A stretch of DNA of 64,000 nt from Gilliamella apis (GTDB lineage Bacteria; Pseudomonadota; Gammaproteobacteria; Enterobacterales; Orbaceae), in NCBI RefSeq assembly GCF_002142155.1, contig NZ_NASD01000002.1:1-64000 (forward strand), read 5' to 3'. Below the pieces are notes generated by a model. That model had not been told where the DNA came from, did no database searches, and saw nothing but the letters and a program-made list of their open reading frames with translations. The translations under genes and the position numbers were made by a program. The first letter of the stretch is position 1, and every line of letters begins with the position of its first letter. Shown piece after piece: positions 35,352-46,071 of this stretch.

Positions 35352-35903
35352 TCATTTTTTGAAACAATTTTCAAAATGGTCGTCAACTAATCCCATTGAT
35401 TGCATAAAAGCATAACAGATCGTTGTTCCAACAAAAGAAAAACCTCTCTTTTTTAGTGCTTTTGACATTCTATCTGATATTTCGGTGCTAACTGGAACTT
35501 CACTTATATCATTAAAGTGGTTAATTATAGGTTTACCATTAACAAATGACCAAATAAATTGAGAAAAATCCTCATTATTACTTTGCATAGCTAAGTAGGC
35601 ATGAGCATTTTTTACAATGCTATTAAGTTTTAGTCGGTTACGAATTAATCCTTCATTTTCAAGTAATGATTCTATATCAGCCGCCGTTAATTGGATAATT
35701 TTTTGCGGTTCAAAATTGAAAAAGCATCGACGATATTCATCTCGTTTTTTTAGAACAGTAATCCACGATAATCCTGCTTGCTGGCCTTCAAGACAGATTT
35801 TTTCAAATAGCTTTAGACTATCATATTGTGGATTCCCCCATTCCTTATCATGATAATCAATATATAACGGGTCATTTGTCACCCAACTGCATCGTTTTGT
35901 CAT
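35352..35903 (-). CDS. tag: DNA-3-methyladenine glycosylase I
   Basis: A 183-residue HhH-family glycosylase removing 3-methyladenine from DNA. It starts MTKRCSWVTNDPLYIDYHDKEWG, and the zinc ligands are visible: Cys near residue 5, His in IDYHD, and His and Cys in DDHFENC at the C-terminus. QQAGLSWITVLKKRDEYR is the substrate pocket. ATG 35903 is preferred over 35972 by family start and by AAGGATG upstream. Confidence 0.95.
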   Translation of the reverse strand: MTKRCSWVTNDPLYIDYHDKEWGNPQYDSLKLFEKICLEGQQAGLSWITVLKKRDEYRRCFFNFEPQKIIQLTAADIESLLENEGLIRNRLKLNSIVKNAHAYLAMQSNNEDFSQFIWSFVNGKPIINHFNDISEVPVSTEISDRMSKALKKRGFSFVGTTICYAFMQSMGLVDDHFENCFKK

Positions 35904-36149
35904 TATTATTTCATCCTTATGTTTCAAAAATATTATACGTGATAATTGAATAGAATTTTCATTTAATATCATTTTTTATACTGATTATAAATCAAACAGA
36001 CATATCATTGTCATTGATTAAATTTTTTTATGATTAAAAAAAAGTCTATTTTTTATGGCAGAATGACCATTCACTATTAAGATTTAGTCAAAATACAATC
36101 ATTTTCTTAATTGGCTATATCTATTTAACTATAACAATAAGGTTTTTTC

Positions 36150-37499
36150 ATGAATCAATCCGAGATTAATGCTGAATGGCAACCAGTGGCACGTCCATTG
36201 AACAGTAAAGATTTAAAAACATTGATATTATCCTCTTTAGGGGGGACATTAGAATTTTATGACTTTGTTATCTATGCTCTCTATATTGATACTATTGTCA
36301 AACCGTTATTTTTACCCCATACCTTATCGCCGTTAACGTTAGATTTATTTGCTTGGGGAATTTTTGCAGCAGGCTACTTAGTTCGCCCTGTTGGTGGCAT
36401 TATTATGGCGCACTTTGGTGATAAAGTTGGTCGTAAAAGAATGTTTACCTTAAGTGTGGCGATGATGGCTTTACCTACATTTATCATTGGTATTTTGCCT
36501 ACTTATGAAACAATTGGTATTGTAGCGCCATTATTATTGTTATTGATGCGAATGCTACAAGGCGCTGCTATCGGCGGTGAAATGCCTGGCGCATGGGTAT
36601 TTATTGCAGAGCATACCCCAAAACAACGTTATGGTTTAGGTGTCGGCACTCTAACATCAGGCATTACTGGTGGTATCTTACTTGGTTTTTTCGTCACAAT
36701 TATTATTGATCTCTATTTTACTAACCAAAATATTTTGGATTATGCATGGCGTATTCCTTTTATTATTGGTGGTATCTTTGGGGTTATTTCAGTATATTTA
36801 CGCAAATTTTTATCTGAAACACCAATTTTTAAAGAGTTAGCTGCACGTAAAGCTTTAGAAAAAAGTATACCTGTAGTTACCGTATTAAAAAAACATAAAA
36901 CAGCATGTTTGATTGTCGCTTTATTAACTTGGTCATTATCAACCGCTATTATGGTTGGTATTTTAATTACCCCGGGTCGTATTGTTGGTGGTATGTACCA
37001 TTTTGCTAATCTTGATTGGCGTATTGGTGGTTGTATTGCTGCTTTAACCTTATCTATTGGTTGTGTTATTTCTGGCTGGTTAGATGATAAATTAGGTACA
37101 GCTAAAACAGTAATCCTGACTTGGGGCGGATTAGCTGTAGTCAGTATCTATTTTTACAGTTCATTAGCGCCAGATATGTCATTAACAAAACTTTATTCGA
37201 TTTGGGCACTATTTGGTCTATTTATTGGATCGATCGCCATGACTCCAATTATCGGCACTAGAACGTTTCCACCGGCAATTCGTTATTCAGGATTATCGTT
37301 CTCTTATAATTTAGCCTACGCACTATTTAGTGCAATTACTCCAACGTTAACTATTTATTTGTTAAGTCCAGATCACTTATTAGGTGAATTTAGTTATCTT
37401 GGCGCAGGTATTTATATTTCAGCTGTTGCTTTACTGGCTGTTGTAGTTGGCTTTACTTCATTAGCCCAAAATGGCTGGCAAAATAATTCGGATCATTAA
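36150..37499 (+). CDS. MFS transporter, metabolite:H+ symporter type
   Basis: A 449-residue transporter with 12 predicted helices. TLEFYDFVIYALY near helix 1 and HFGDKVGRKRMFTLSV, LQGAAIGGEMPGAWVFIAEH are typical of the MHS group (ProP/KgtP/ShiA-like). The substrate cannot be assigned. It has its own upstream region and a shared terminator with gor. Confidence 0.88.
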   Translation: MNQSEINAEWQPVARPLNSKDLKTLILSSLGGTLEFYDFVIYALYIDTIVKPLFLPHTLSPLTLDLFAWGIFAAGYLVRPVGGIIMAHFGDKVGRKRMFTLSVAMMALPTFIIGILPTYETIGIVAPLLLLLMRMLQGAAIGGEMPGAWVFIAEHTPKQRYGLGVGTLTSGITGGILLGFFVTIIIDLYFTNQNILDYAWRIPFIIGGIFGVISVYLRKFLSETPIFKELAARKALEKSIPVVTVLKKHKTACLIVALLTWSLSTAIMVGILITPGRIVGGMYHFANLDWRIGGCIAALTLSIGCVISGWLDDKLGTAKTVILTWGGLAVVSIYFYSSLAPDMSLTKLYSIWALFGLFIGSIAMTPIIGTRTFPPAIRYSGLSFSYNLAYALFSAITPTLTIYLLSPDHLLGEFSYLGAGIYISAVALLAVVVGFTSLAQNGWQNNSDH

Positions 37500-37515
37500 A
37501 GACTATTAATAAAAA

Positions 37516-37540
37516 AACAGGGCCATAGCCCTGTTTTCGT
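37516..37540. terminator. Bidirectional terminator between the MFS gene and gor
   Basis: AACAGGGC (37516-37523) pairs with GCCCTGTT (37528-37535) around a four-base loop, with an A run before and T-rich sequence after. Confidence 0.85.
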
Positions 37541-37565
37541 TAAAAAGTAAGATGAATGATAAATA

Positions 37566-38918
37566 TTAGCGCATTGTGACAAATTCTTCCGCTGCTGTTG
37601 GATGAATTGCAACGGTATTATCAAAGTCTTTTTTGGTTGCTCCCATTTTCAATGCTACAGCAAAGCCTTGTAAGATTTCGTCCATACCATAACCAATACC
37701 ATGAATACCAACTATTTTTTCTTGTTCACCAACACAGACTAATTTCATTCGACAAGGTTGTCGATGCGAAGTGACTGCGGTATACATGGCAGTAAAAGTA
37801 GATTTATAAACTTTGACGTTTTCTGGACCATATTGCAATATAGCTTGCGGTTCACTTAAACCAACTGTACCAATCGGTGGGTGAGTAAACACTACCGTTG
37901 GAATATTAGAATAATCTAAATGTTCATTTGGTTTATTGTTAAATAGTCGTTCCGATAAACGGCGACCGGCAGCCACCGCAACAGGGGTTAATGCTGCAGC
38001 GCCTGTATCATCACCTACCGAATAAATACCAGAGACATTAGTATTTTGAAACTCATCCACAATAATAAATCCATTGTTATCAACTTTAATGCCGGCAGCA
38101 GATAAATTCATTTCTTTGGTTGCTGGTTCACGACCGATTGCCCATATTAAGCAGTCAACAGTATAACTCTCACCATTTTCTAATGTTAACGTTAATGATT
38201 GGTCACTATTTTTGCTAACAGAAGATGGAATGGCAAAGGTGTGCAGATGCTGGCCATCATTGGTTATCACTTCCATAAGTGTCTCTACGATTAACGGATC
38301 GAAAGCTCGTAATGGTGTACCTTGGCGAACAAATTGATGTGTTTCAGCGCCAAGTGAATGTAACACGCTGGCAATTTCACAAGCTATATAACCAGCTCCA
38401 ATAACTGCTACTCGTTTAGGGAGTGCTTTTAACTCAAAAAATCCATCAGAAGTGATACCATATTGTGCTCCTGGTATATTTGGAATCGTTGGCTTTCCAC
38501 CTACAGCAATGAGTATGTGATCGGCACTATAGTGTTCGCCATTAACTTCAATCGTTTTTGCATCAACAAATTTGCCATAGCCATGGATCACATCGACATT
38601 ATTATTATTTAATACACGATCATAAGATTGATGAACACGATCAATATAAGCAGTTCGGCTTGCAATGAGTTTATCCCAATCAAAATGATTAATTGTTGTA
38701 TCAAATCCATAATCAGGGCCATAATGGTTAATTGCTTCAGCAATTTGTGCACCATACCACATAATCTTTTTCGGCACACAACCAACATTTACGCAAGTAC
38801 CACCCAATAATTTAGCCTCAATAATGGCACACTTTTTACCATATGATGCAGCTCGGTTAATTGAGGCAATACCACCACTACCACCACCGATAGCAATATA
38901 GTCATAGTGTTTAGTCAT
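37566..38918 (-). CDS. gor: Glutathione reductase
   Basis: A 450-residue FAD/NADPH disulfide reductase. The FAD-binding site is [18 protein letters not shown]; redox Cys42 and Cys47 are in [13 protein letters not shown]; the NADPH site is [12 protein letters not shown]; and the C-terminal catalytic [12 protein letters not shown] is intact. ATG 38918 is preferred over 38939 by family start and AGGAT upstream. Keeps glutathione reduced in the cytoplasm. Confidence 0.96.
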   Translation of the reverse strand: MTKHYDYIAIGGGSGGIASINRAASYGKKCAIIEAKLLGGTCVNVGCVPKKIMWYGAQIAEAINHYGPDYGFDTTINHFDWDKLIASRTAYIDRVHQSYDRVLNNNNVDVIHGYGKFVDAKTIEVNGEHYSADHILIAVGGKPTIPNIPGAQYGITSDGFFELKALPKRVAVIGAGYIACEIASVLHSLGAETHQFVRQGTPLRAFDPLIVETLMEVITNDGQHLHTFAIPSSVSKNSDQSLTLTLENGESYTVDCLIWAIGREPATKEMNLSAAGIKVDNNGFIIVDEFQNTNVSGIYSVGDDTGAAALTPVAVAAGRRLSERLFNNKPNEHLDYSNIPTVVFTHPPIGTVGLSEPQAILQYGPENVKVYKSTFTAMYTAVTSHRQPCRMKLVCVGEQEKIVGIHGIGYGMDEILQGFAVALKMGATKKDFDNTVAIHPTAAEEFVTMR

Positions 38919-39083
38919 ATAAAAAATCCTTAAAAACAAATTAGCAATTGATGGTTAATAGCTTTGCATAAAGCCGACAATAAAAAAAGTATTAATTATG
39001 AAATTTAACGATAGTTATTAACTATTGATTAGTTTCGGAGAATAATTTTATTCATTAACATAATAATATTGCTACTGATATGA

Positions 39084-39563
39084 CTATTCCCCACATTTAT
39101 TCAATGCCTGAAAATTGACAGGTTTAGAACTCATTTTTTCAGTAATCTCAAGATAACATTTTCTGTCTTCAAGTTTATATAAAATATTATATGTTTTACC
39201 CAATTCAGCGGTAAATTGGTGATATTTTGTGGTACAAGAAACTTTATCATCTCGTGATTTGCCAATAACCGTAACAAGTTTATTGGCTGGAGATTTAGTT
39301 TCAATTGAGGGAACGTATTTAGGATAAATATTAAATGGTACAATTTTATGTGGGAATACATAGCCAAGACTTTGAAAATTAGCGCAGTTGCTAGTTTTAC
39401 CATCATAAATGTTTAAAGAAAAATAGGTAGGATAATAAGTTTCAGTGGTGAATATCAGTTCTGGGTCATGGAGATTTGCTTCATATAGATATTTTTGAAC
39501 AGGTACTCGATGACAAGCGACACTCATCAATATCATTAACAACACTGTAATTTTTAGTTTCAT
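39084..39563 (-). CDS. Small predicted lipoprotein, unknown function
   Basis: A 159-residue protein with a lipoprotein signal (MKLKITVLLMILMSVAC, lipidated Cys17). The mature part has four other cysteines (near NCANF, VSCTTKY, RKCYLE, NKCGE), enough for two disulfides, and a beta-rich look (YYPTYFSLNIYDG). No family recognised. It is monocistronic. It probably sits in the periplasm or outer membrane. Confidence 0.7.
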   Translation of the reverse strand: MKLKITVLLMILMSVACHRVPVQKYLYEANLHDPELIFTTETYYPTYFSLNIYDGKTSNCANFQSLGYVFPHKIVPFNIYPKYVPSIETKSPANKLVTVIGKSRDDKVSCTTKYHQFTAELGKTYNILYKLEDRKCYLEITEKMSSKPVNFQALNKCGE

Positions 39564-39688
39564 TATTTTATTCCTTATTAGTCATTAAATATGTGATCTT
39601 TATTGATACTAAAATATATCTTAATTGAAATAAAACAAAGATAAAAAATAATGGAAAAAATTAAATAAGAGTAATCATCTATTTAGAT

Positions 39689-39716
39689 AAATGGCTACTT
39701 AAATAAGTAGCCATTT
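39689..39716 (-). terminator. Terminator hairpin after hldE
   Basis: AAATGGCTACTT (39689-39700) pairs with AAGTAGCCATTT (39705-39716), a 12-bp stem with a four-base loop, just after the hldE stop. Confidence 0.8.
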
Positions 39717-39731
39717 ATTACCAGATATTAT

Positions 39732-41165
39732 TTATTGCTGTTTAATTTTATCAATGATGTTAGTTGTGGAACAACCATCTTCAAAATTGAGGACTTTAAC
39801 TATTCCCCCGGCCTCGATAACTTCTTTTCCACCTGCGATATCTTCAGGTTTATAATCACCACCTTTTACTAATACATCAGGTAAGATACTGGCAATTAAT
39901 CGTTGTGGAGTCTCTTCCTCAAAAGGAACAACCCAATCAACAGAATCAAGCGCACCTAAAACAATCATTCTTTGCATTAATGGATTGATTGGGCGTGATG
40001 GTCCTTTAAGCTGTTTTACCGAAGCATCGCTATTTACTGCCACAACTAAACGATCGCCTAGTTTACGGGCATTAGCAAGATAAGAGACATGCCCTGCATG
40101 TAAAATATCAAAACAACCATTAGTCATGACAATTTTTTCACCACGAAGACGCGCTTTGTTAATTTCTTCTTTTAATGTCTCTTCAGTCATTACGCCGAAA
40201 CCATCATCAGTACGAGCACGGATAGCATTACTTAATTCAACTTGAGATACCGTAGATGTCCCTAACTTACCAACCACAACACCTGCTGCTGCATTCGCTA
40301 AAAAGCAGCTTTCTTCAAGTGATTGTCCTGCGGCTAATGAAGCAGCTAAGGTCGCTATCACCGTATCACCGGCGCCAGTAACATCAAATACTTCTTTGGC
40401 TTGCGTAGGTAGATGATAAACAGGCTTATCTAACTGTAATAACGTCATCCCTTTTTCACTGCGAGTGACAAGTAATGCTTTAAAATCATACTGTTTAATC
40501 AGTTGATAGCCCTTTTCGATAATCTCTTGCTCTGTTTTACAAACACCGACAACCGCTTCAAATTCAGACATATTTGGCGTCAATAACGTTGCGCCACGGT
40601 AACGCTCAAAATCAGTGCCTTTCGGATCAACCAATATTGGTACATTTGCTTTTTGAGCTTGTTTAATCATTGCTTGTACAGCGGTTAAGGCACCTTTAGC
40701 ATAATCAGATAGTACTAATACTTTAGAGGTTGAAAGTGCACTTTCAATACGTTCTAAAATAGGTGTATGATCAACACTATTAAAACCCTCTTCAAAATCG
40801 ATTCTAATGAGTTGTTGATTTCTAGATAAAACTCTTAATTTGGTAATTGTTGGATGAGTTGAGACTGATACAAAATCACAATGGACATTACGTTTAGTCA
40901 GTTGTTCATCAAGTACTTTGGCTGGCTCATCAATACCGGTAAAACCAATTAATCTTGCGCTACCGCCCAAAGAGGTTATATTCATAGCTACATTGGCTGC
41001 ACCGCCAGCGCGTTCTTCTAGAGCATCAACTTTAACAATTGGCACTGGTGCTTCTGGTGATATACGGTTAGTACCTCCATACCAATAGCGATCTAACATT
41101 ATATCGCCAACAACCAGAACATTTGCTTGATTAAACTCAGGAAGTGAAGTTTTCATTATGGTCAT
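39732..41165 (-). CDS. hldE: Bifunctional heptose kinase/adenylyltransferase
   Basis: A 477-residue two-domain enzyme for ADP-heptose, needed for LPS inner core. The N-terminal PfkB-like kinase (to about 320) has [20 protein letters not shown] and [14 protein letters not shown]. The C-terminal nucleotidyltransferase has [16 protein letters not shown] and [12 protein letters not shown]. Full length. It works after GmhA, encoded at 48393. Confidence 0.97.
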   Translation of the reverse strand: MTIMKTSLPEFNQANVLVVGDIMLDRYWYGGTNRISPEAPVPIVKVDALEERAGGAANVAMNITSLGGSARLIGFTGIDEPAKVLDEQLTKRNVHCDFVSVSTHPTITKLRVLSRNQQLIRIDFEEGFNSVDHTPILERIESALSTSKVLVLSDYAKGALTAVQAMIKQAQKANVPILVDPKGTDFERYRGATLLTPNMSEFEAVVGVCKTEQEIIEKGYQLIKQYDFKALLVTRSEKGMTLLQLDKPVYHLPTQAKEVFDVTGAGDTVIATLAASLAAGQSLEESCFLANAAAGVVVGKLGTSTVSQVELSNAIRARTDDGFGVMTEETLKEEINKARLRGEKIVMTNGCFDILHAGHVSYLANARKLGDRLVVAVNSDASVKQLKGPSRPINPLMQRMIVLGALDSVDWVVPFEEETPQRLIASILPDVLVKGGDYKPEDIAGGKEVIEAGGIVKVLNFEDGCSTTNIIDKIKQQ

Positions 41166-41209
41166 ATATCCTTTACTTGTTATTCAGTAAATCACTTATC
41201 AATTTATTA

Positions 41210-41965
41210 TTAATCCCCAACACATTCATCGTCTGGTTGGATTTTTTTTCTAGATTGATAAAAACGGGCAAAAAATGTCCCTATTTCAAATAATAAACAG
41301 ATAGGTACAGCTAATAAAATTTGAGAAAATACATCTGGTGGGGTAACAAACATCGCTACAGCAAACACACCGACAATAATATAAGGTCTTTTTTTTCGTA
41401 AGTTTTTAGGAGTAGTAACGCCAGTCCAACAAAGCAAAATAATCGCCACAGGTACTTCAAATGCAAAACCAAATACAATAAATAGTGTCATGACAAAATC
41501 AAGATATTTTGTAATATCAGTATTTATCGCAACATCAACTGGTGCTGTATGGATAAAGAAATAAAATGCCAAAGGAAATACAGCAAAATATGCAAACGCA
41601 ATACCAATATAAAAAAGTACCGTACTAGAAATAATTAATGGCATAATCAGCCGTTTTTCATGTTGATATAGTGCCGGAGCAATAAATCCCCAAACTTGAT
41701 ATAAAAGATAAGGAATAGATATAAATATTGCAACAACAGCCGTCAGTTTAATTGGTGTAAAAAAAGGAGCCGCAATATCGGTCGCAATCATACTACTACC
41801 TTTAGGTAATTGACTGATAAGCGGATTAGCAACAATATGATAGATATCATTTGAGAAATAAAGTAAACATGCTAAGACTAGTAATATACAAATGATACAG
41901 CGTAAAAGTCTTGTTCTGAGTTCGACCAGATGTCCAATAAGTGGTTGGGTTGCGTCTTCTGTCAT
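41210..41965 (-). CDS. tatC: Sec-independent translocase TatC
   Basis: A 251-residue polytopic protein with six helices; it recognises twin-arginine signal peptides. N-terminus [15 protein letters not shown] is the family signature, and a conserved periplasmic glutamate region follows. It overlaps tatB by four bases. Confidence 0.96.
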   Translation of the reverse strand: MTEDATQPLIGHLVELRTRLLRCIICILLVLACLLYFSNDIYHIVANPLISQLPKGSSMIATDIAAPFFTPIKLTAVVAIFISIPYLLYQVWGFIAPALYQHEKRLIMPLIISSTVLFYIGIAFAYFAVFPLAFYFFIHTAPVDVAINTDITKYLDFVMTLFIVFGFAFEVPVAIILLCWTGVTTPKNLRKKRPYIIVGVFAVAMFVTPPDVFSQILLAVPICLLFEIGTFFARFYQSRKKIQPDDECVGD

Positions 41966-42303
41966 AATTTATCTTTATCTGAAGGAATTGTTGTATCAAT
42001 TGGACTGACTGAATTAATCTCGTTTTGCAGTGATTCAGTTACCCGTTTTAATTCATCAATTGATGCTTGCAGTTCTGGGGTAAGAGTGTTCAAACCACTT
42101 TGTTCGGCTTTTTTTAAGCTATCTTGTAATTCTTGCAGTTTGAGTTCTTTATTTAATTCTAACTGGACAGTTGCTGACATGCGACGGAGTACTTTAATCC
42201 ATCCGGCAACAGTTTTAATCGCAATAGGCAAACGTTCCGGTCCTAATACAACCAGTCCAATAATTAATACTAATAGTAGCTGACCAAAGCTAATATCGAA
42301 CAC
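41962..42303 (-). CDS. tatB: Tat translocase subunit TatB
   Basis: A 113-residue protein: one N-terminal helix ([21 protein letters not shown]), the hinge GPERLP, an amphipathic helix and a charged tail. It partners TatC in signal-peptide binding. Shorter than the E. coli protein (171), mostly in the tail. Three bp from tatA. Confidence 0.94.
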   Translation of the reverse strand: MFDISFGQLLLVLIIGLVVLGPERLPIAIKTVAGWIKVLRRMSATVQLELNKELKLQELQDSLKKAEQSGLNTLTPELQASIDELKRVTESLQNEINSVSPIDTTIPSDKDKL

Positions 42304-42306
42304 GGG

Positions 42307-42519
42307 TTACTCTTTATCGGCGTGGTTATTAGCTGATGAGTCAAGATGTTCAACTTTTTGTGAATCATCAGTCTCTTTTTTGTCATCATCGTCATTCATG
42401 GCTTTTTTAAAACCTTTAATTGAAGCCCCAAGATCAGAGCCCAATGAACGCAATTTTTTTGTTCCGAATAATAGTACGATAACAGCAACAAATATCAGTA
42501 GTTTGGGCAAACTAGGCAT
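42307..42519 (-). CDS. tatA: Tat translocase subunit TatA
   Basis: A 70-residue protein with a single N-terminal membrane helix (about 4-21) and the FGTKKLRSLGSDLGASIKGF amphipathic helix typical of TatA, then an acidic, lysine-rich tail. Forms the protein-conducting assembly. First of tatABC after ubiB. Confidence 0.95.
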   Translation of the reverse strand: MPSLPKLLIFVAVIVLLFGTKKLRSLGSDLGASIKGFKKAMNDDDDKKETDDSQKVEHLDSSANNHADKE

Positions 42520-42594
42520 ATGATAACTATCTCCAATAGCGTCAAGTAATCAAATTATACACGTAAAATGATGATATTCCCAAAAATAACTATC

Positions 42595-44136
42595 TCAATG
42601 TATAACCAGCGTCACAATAGATAAAACACAAACCAGACTAAGAATGGCCAATGACCAACGATAGCGTTTTTTGCTTCGTTGTAATTCTTGATTAATCTGT
42701 TTTAATTGGTTATGCATCAGTTTAGTGATACGCGCCTGATCGCCTAATCTTACTGGCAGATCAACTAGGATATTTTTCCATTCGGGTAACGAAGTCCATA
42801 CTTGCTTGAATAACGTTTTAGCACTGTACTTATCTTCATACCATTTTTCAAGAAATGGCTTAGCAGTTTGCCATAAGTCGAGTTCTGGGTATAGCTGACG
42901 TCCTAATCCTTCTATATAAAATAAGGTTTTTTCAAGTAATGTTAATTGCGGCTGAATATCCATTTCAAATTGACGAGCAACTTGAAATAAAGCTAATAGA
43001 ATTTGTGAAAACGATATTTCACCTAATGGTTTGGCAAATGCAGGTTCACACACACTACGCATAGCCATTTCTAATGCCGTTGCATCCGTTGTTTCTGGCA
43101 CCCAACCAGAAGCAATATAAATTTGCGCAATCCGTCGATAATCTTGATTAAAAAAGGCGAGAAAATTTTCAGCTAAATAACGCTGATCATCTTCAGTTAA
43201 TACACCAACAATTGCACAGTCTATACCAATATAACGAGGATTTTGTGGTTCAGAAATATCAACAAAGATATTACCTGGATGCATATCGGCATGAAAAAAA
43301 TTATCCCGAAACACCTGCGTAAAGAAAGCTTGAACACCACGTTCGGCAAGTAATTTCATGTTGACATTATTTTGTTTAAGTTCATCAATATTAGCTATTG
43401 GCGTACCATAAATCCGTTCTTCTACTAAAATATTTGTTCGACAAAGATCTTGATAAACATAAGGAATATATAAAATATCACTATTAATGAAATTATCTCG
43501 TAAACGGGCGGTATTATAAGCTTCTTTTTGTAAATCCAGTTCTTTCAAAAGTGTATTTTCATAATCACTAACAATTTCAACCGCACGTAACTTTTCACCA
43601 AATTTAATCCGTTTAGTAAATTGATTAGCAGCCCAATACATCAAGCGAATATCAGATTTGATTATAGGTAAAATATTCGGACGTAAAACTTTAATCACAA
43701 CTTGGGCTTGGCTGCTTTTTAAAATTGCAGTATGCACCTGAGCAATGGAAGCTGAAGCTAATGGTTTTTCATCAAAATCAATAAAATAATGATCTATAGA
43801 ACAGCCTAGAGCTGATTCAATAATTTGTCTGGCAATTAGTCCATCAAAAGGAGCTACTTGATCTTGCAGTTTGGCTAATGCATCAGCGAGATGTTTTGGT
43901 AATACATCTCGCCTTGTTGAAACCATTTGTCCAAATTTTATCCAAACCGGACCTAACTCTTGTAAGGCTAGACGCAATCTTTCACCAACATCTTGTTGTT
44001 TCGCTTTAGATCTAACCCAAAATAGACTAATCAACAACAACTTAAACCATGTTGAGGTTCGATGTTTTGGTAATAGTTCATCTAATCGATAAGCTCGAAA
44101 TACCGTTAATATTTTATAAATTCGAAGAAATGTCAT
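42595..44136 (-). CDS. ubiB: Ubiquinone biosynthesis kinase-like protein UbiB
   Basis: A 513-residue ABC1/ADCK-family protein with a C-terminal membrane helix pair (RYRWSLAILSLVCVLSIVTLV). Diagnostic ELGPVWIKFGQM (KxGQ) near residue 65, ASASIAQVHTA and FHADMHPGNIF are intact. E. coli has GIDCG at the site where this copy reads GIDCAIVGVL. It follows ubiE with a 15-bp gap; ubiJ, usually between, is absent. Confidence 0.96.
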   Translation of the reverse strand: MTFLRIYKILTVFRAYRLDELLPKHRTSTWFKLLLISLFWVRSKAKQQDVGERLRLALQELGPVWIKFGQMVSTRRDVLPKHLADALAKLQDQVAPFDGLIARQIIESALGCSIDHYFIDFDEKPLASASIAQVHTAILKSSQAQVVIKVLRPNILPIIKSDIRLMYWAANQFTKRIKFGEKLRAVEIVSDYENTLLKELDLQKEAYNTARLRDNFINSDILYIPYVYQDLCRTNILVEERIYGTPIANIDELKQNNVNMKLLAERGVQAFFTQVFRDNFFHADMHPGNIFVDISEPQNPRYIGIDCAIVGVLTEDDQRYLAENFLAFFNQDYRRIAQIYIASGWVPETTDATALEMAMRSVCEPAFAKPLGEISFSQILLALFQVARQFEMDIQPQLTLLEKTLFYIEGLGRQLYPELDLWQTAKPFLEKWYEDKYSAKTLFKQVWTSLPEWKNILVDLPVRLGDQARITKLMHNQLKQINQELQRSKKRYRWSLAILSLVCVLSIVTLVIH

Positions 44137-44151
44137 TCTTTTTTTATCACA

Positions 44152-44928
44152 TTAAAATTTAAAACCAGTATGTAAAGCTACAATGCCACCTGTCATATTG
44201 TGATATTTCACATCGACAAATCCAGCATCCTCCATCATTTTTTTCAACGTTTTTTGATCTGGGTGCATTCTGATGGATTCAGCTAAATACCGGTAACTAT
44301 CAGCATCATTAGCGACAATTTTGCCCATCAACGGTAACATAGTGAATGAGTATAGGTCATACGCTTTATTTAAAATCTGGTATTGTGGTTTAGAAAACTC
44401 AAGTATTAATAAACGTCCACCTGGTTTTAACACTCTCCACATAGATTGCAATGCTTTTTGCTTATCGGTGACATTGCGTAAACCAAATGAGATAGTAATA
44501 CAATCGAAATAGTTATCAGCAAATGGCAGTTCTTCTGCATTGGCTTGTACATATTCAATATTATTAAATAGACCTTTGTCTCGAAGCTTATCTCTACCTA
44601 CTTTTAGCATAGATTCATTGATATCAGCTAATACAACTAAGCCATCATCACCGACAATTTGCGAGAATTTAGCCGTTAAATCACCAGTACCACCGGCAAG
44701 ATCTAAAACTTTTTGACCTTTACGAACACTACTATACTCAATAGTGATTTTTTTCCAGATACGATGAATACCAAATGACATAAGATCATTCATAACATCA
44801 TATTTATCAGCAACAGAATGAAAAACTTCTGCTACCCGTTTTACTTTATCTTGCTTTAAAACTTGAGTGTAACCAAAATCAATTTTATCTTGATTTTCAT
44901 CATTTTGCTGTGAAGATGATTGAGACAT
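44152..44928 (-). CDS. ubiE: Ubiquinone/menaquinone C-methyltransferase UbiE
   Basis: A 258-residue SAM methyltransferase acting on demethylmenaquinol and 2-methoxy-benzoquinol. SAM motif [16 protein letters not shown]; later [24 protein letters not shown] and the C-terminal [15 protein letters not shown]. Start of the ubi-tat operon on the minus strand. Confidence 0.97.
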   Translation of the reverse strand: MSQSSSQQNDENQDKIDFGYTQVLKQDKVKRVAEVFHSVADKYDVMNDLMSFGIHRIWKKITIEYSSVRKGQKVLDLAGGTGDLTAKFSQIVGDDGLVVLADINESMLKVGRDKLRDKGLFNNIEYVQANAEELPFADNYFDCITISFGLRNVTDKQKALQSMWRVLKPGGRLLILEFSKPQYQILNKAYDLYSFTMLPLMGKIVANDADSYRYLAESIRMHPDQKTLKKMMEDAGFVDVKYHNMTGGIVALHTGFKF

Positions 44929-44990
44929 AAAAATTCACCTATCATAAATAGTTAGCTTATTTTAGCATAAGCTAACCTAAATGTGATGGT

Positions 44991-45932
44991 CTAAATTAAT
45001 AACGATTCAACCATTTGAGAAACGATTTCGAAATGTTGTAATGGTGTGGAGTTTGCTGGCAAATCATGTTCGTGAATGACTAAATCAAACTGATAACTAT
45101 TTTTTAACCCATTCAATACTTCATTAGATTTAGCAAAAATTTGATTATAGTATTTAGCCAACGTATCAAAATCAATTGAGGTAAAGAGTAATTTATTAGC
45201 ATCTTCAACAGCTTTGGACATACGTTCTACATGCAACATAGCTATTCTAAGATAATCATTTTCACTCAAATAACGTTTATTTTCTATTGTAGATATTTCT
45301 CGTTGAATGTAGTTAATATAACCATTTGAAACATATTGTGTGTTATAAATATTAGCTAATTGTACCGGCAATTCATTAAATTTATCATGCCCTATAATCG
45401 CTACTTTTTTAACAAAAAAAGGTTTCGCTGCCTTAGCAATATAAGACCAGTTTTGATAAGGATTTTCTCGAATTTGTGTCGCACTAATATTAACAAAATC
45501 ACGATCAGCATCAACAATAACAACAGGGCAACCAAAATAGCGTTCATGATGTTTGACATCTTGTGATTCGCTAGTAAATACAACAGTAGGTTCGATTTTA
45601 TGTTCAAATAAAATACGTTTTATACTGTCACTCCAATCTTGCCAACCGTTGGGATAATAGTTAATACCCGCTTCATCAGAAATATGAATGTGAATATTAT
45701 GTCTATCTTTAAAGGTTTCTTTCAACCATGAGAAACGATCACTTACTTGAGGCTGTCTAGGCAGGCGACTTTTTTCAAACAGTTGTTTATCACGTATTGC
45801 CTCACAACCCAACATGACATGCAGTTCATCTACTTGTGTCAATGCTTTTTCAATAAGATAAATATGACCACTATGTAACGGATAAAACTTACCAAAAATT
45901 AAACCAACTCGATGTTTAGATGACATAATCAT
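44991..45932 (-). CDS. nadR: NadR-like NMN adenylyltransferase with degenerate kinase half
   Basis: A 313-residue protein matching NadR from its adenylyltransferase domain on. GLIFGKFYPLHSGHIYLIEKA is the nucleotide-binding HIGH-type motif, and ISATQIRENPYQNW (ISGAQIRENP in E. coli) follows. It lacks the N-terminal HTH repressor domain of E. coli NadR. In the C-terminal ribosylnicotinamide kinase half, the Walker A (GESSGKS) is replaced by GHDKFNELPVQLAN, so that activity should be lost. Start candidates are 45938 (TTG), 45932 and 45926 (ATG). Confidence 0.8.
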   Translation of the reverse strand: MIMSSKHRVGLIFGKFYPLHSGHIYLIEKALTQVDELHVMLGCEAIRDKQLFEKSRLPRQPQVSDRFSWLKETFKDRHNIHIHISDEAGINYYPNGWQDWSDSIKRILFEHKIEPTVVFTSESQDVKHHERYFGCPVVIVDADRDFVNISATQIRENPYQNWSYIAKAAKPFFVKKVAIIGHDKFNELPVQLANIYNTQYVSNGYINYIQREISTIENKRYLSENDYLRIAMLHVERMSKAVEDANKLLFTSIDFDTLAKYYNQIFAKSNEVLNGLKNSYQFDLVIHEHDLPANSTPLQHFEIVSQMVESLLI

Positions 45933-46071
45933 TACCAATCAATTTCAAAACTGGATACTAATGTACAGAAAAAACAACCATTTTCTAACCAATTGATGCT
46001 ATTTAATATAATAAAATTACAAAAGTGTTAACTTCATCAATTAAATTCATCAATTGCTAGAATCATACCAA

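Noticed and set aside
39131-39406. 91-residue minus-strand frame
   Set aside because: Out-of-frame shadow of the lipoprotein gene, which has a lipobox and start signals.
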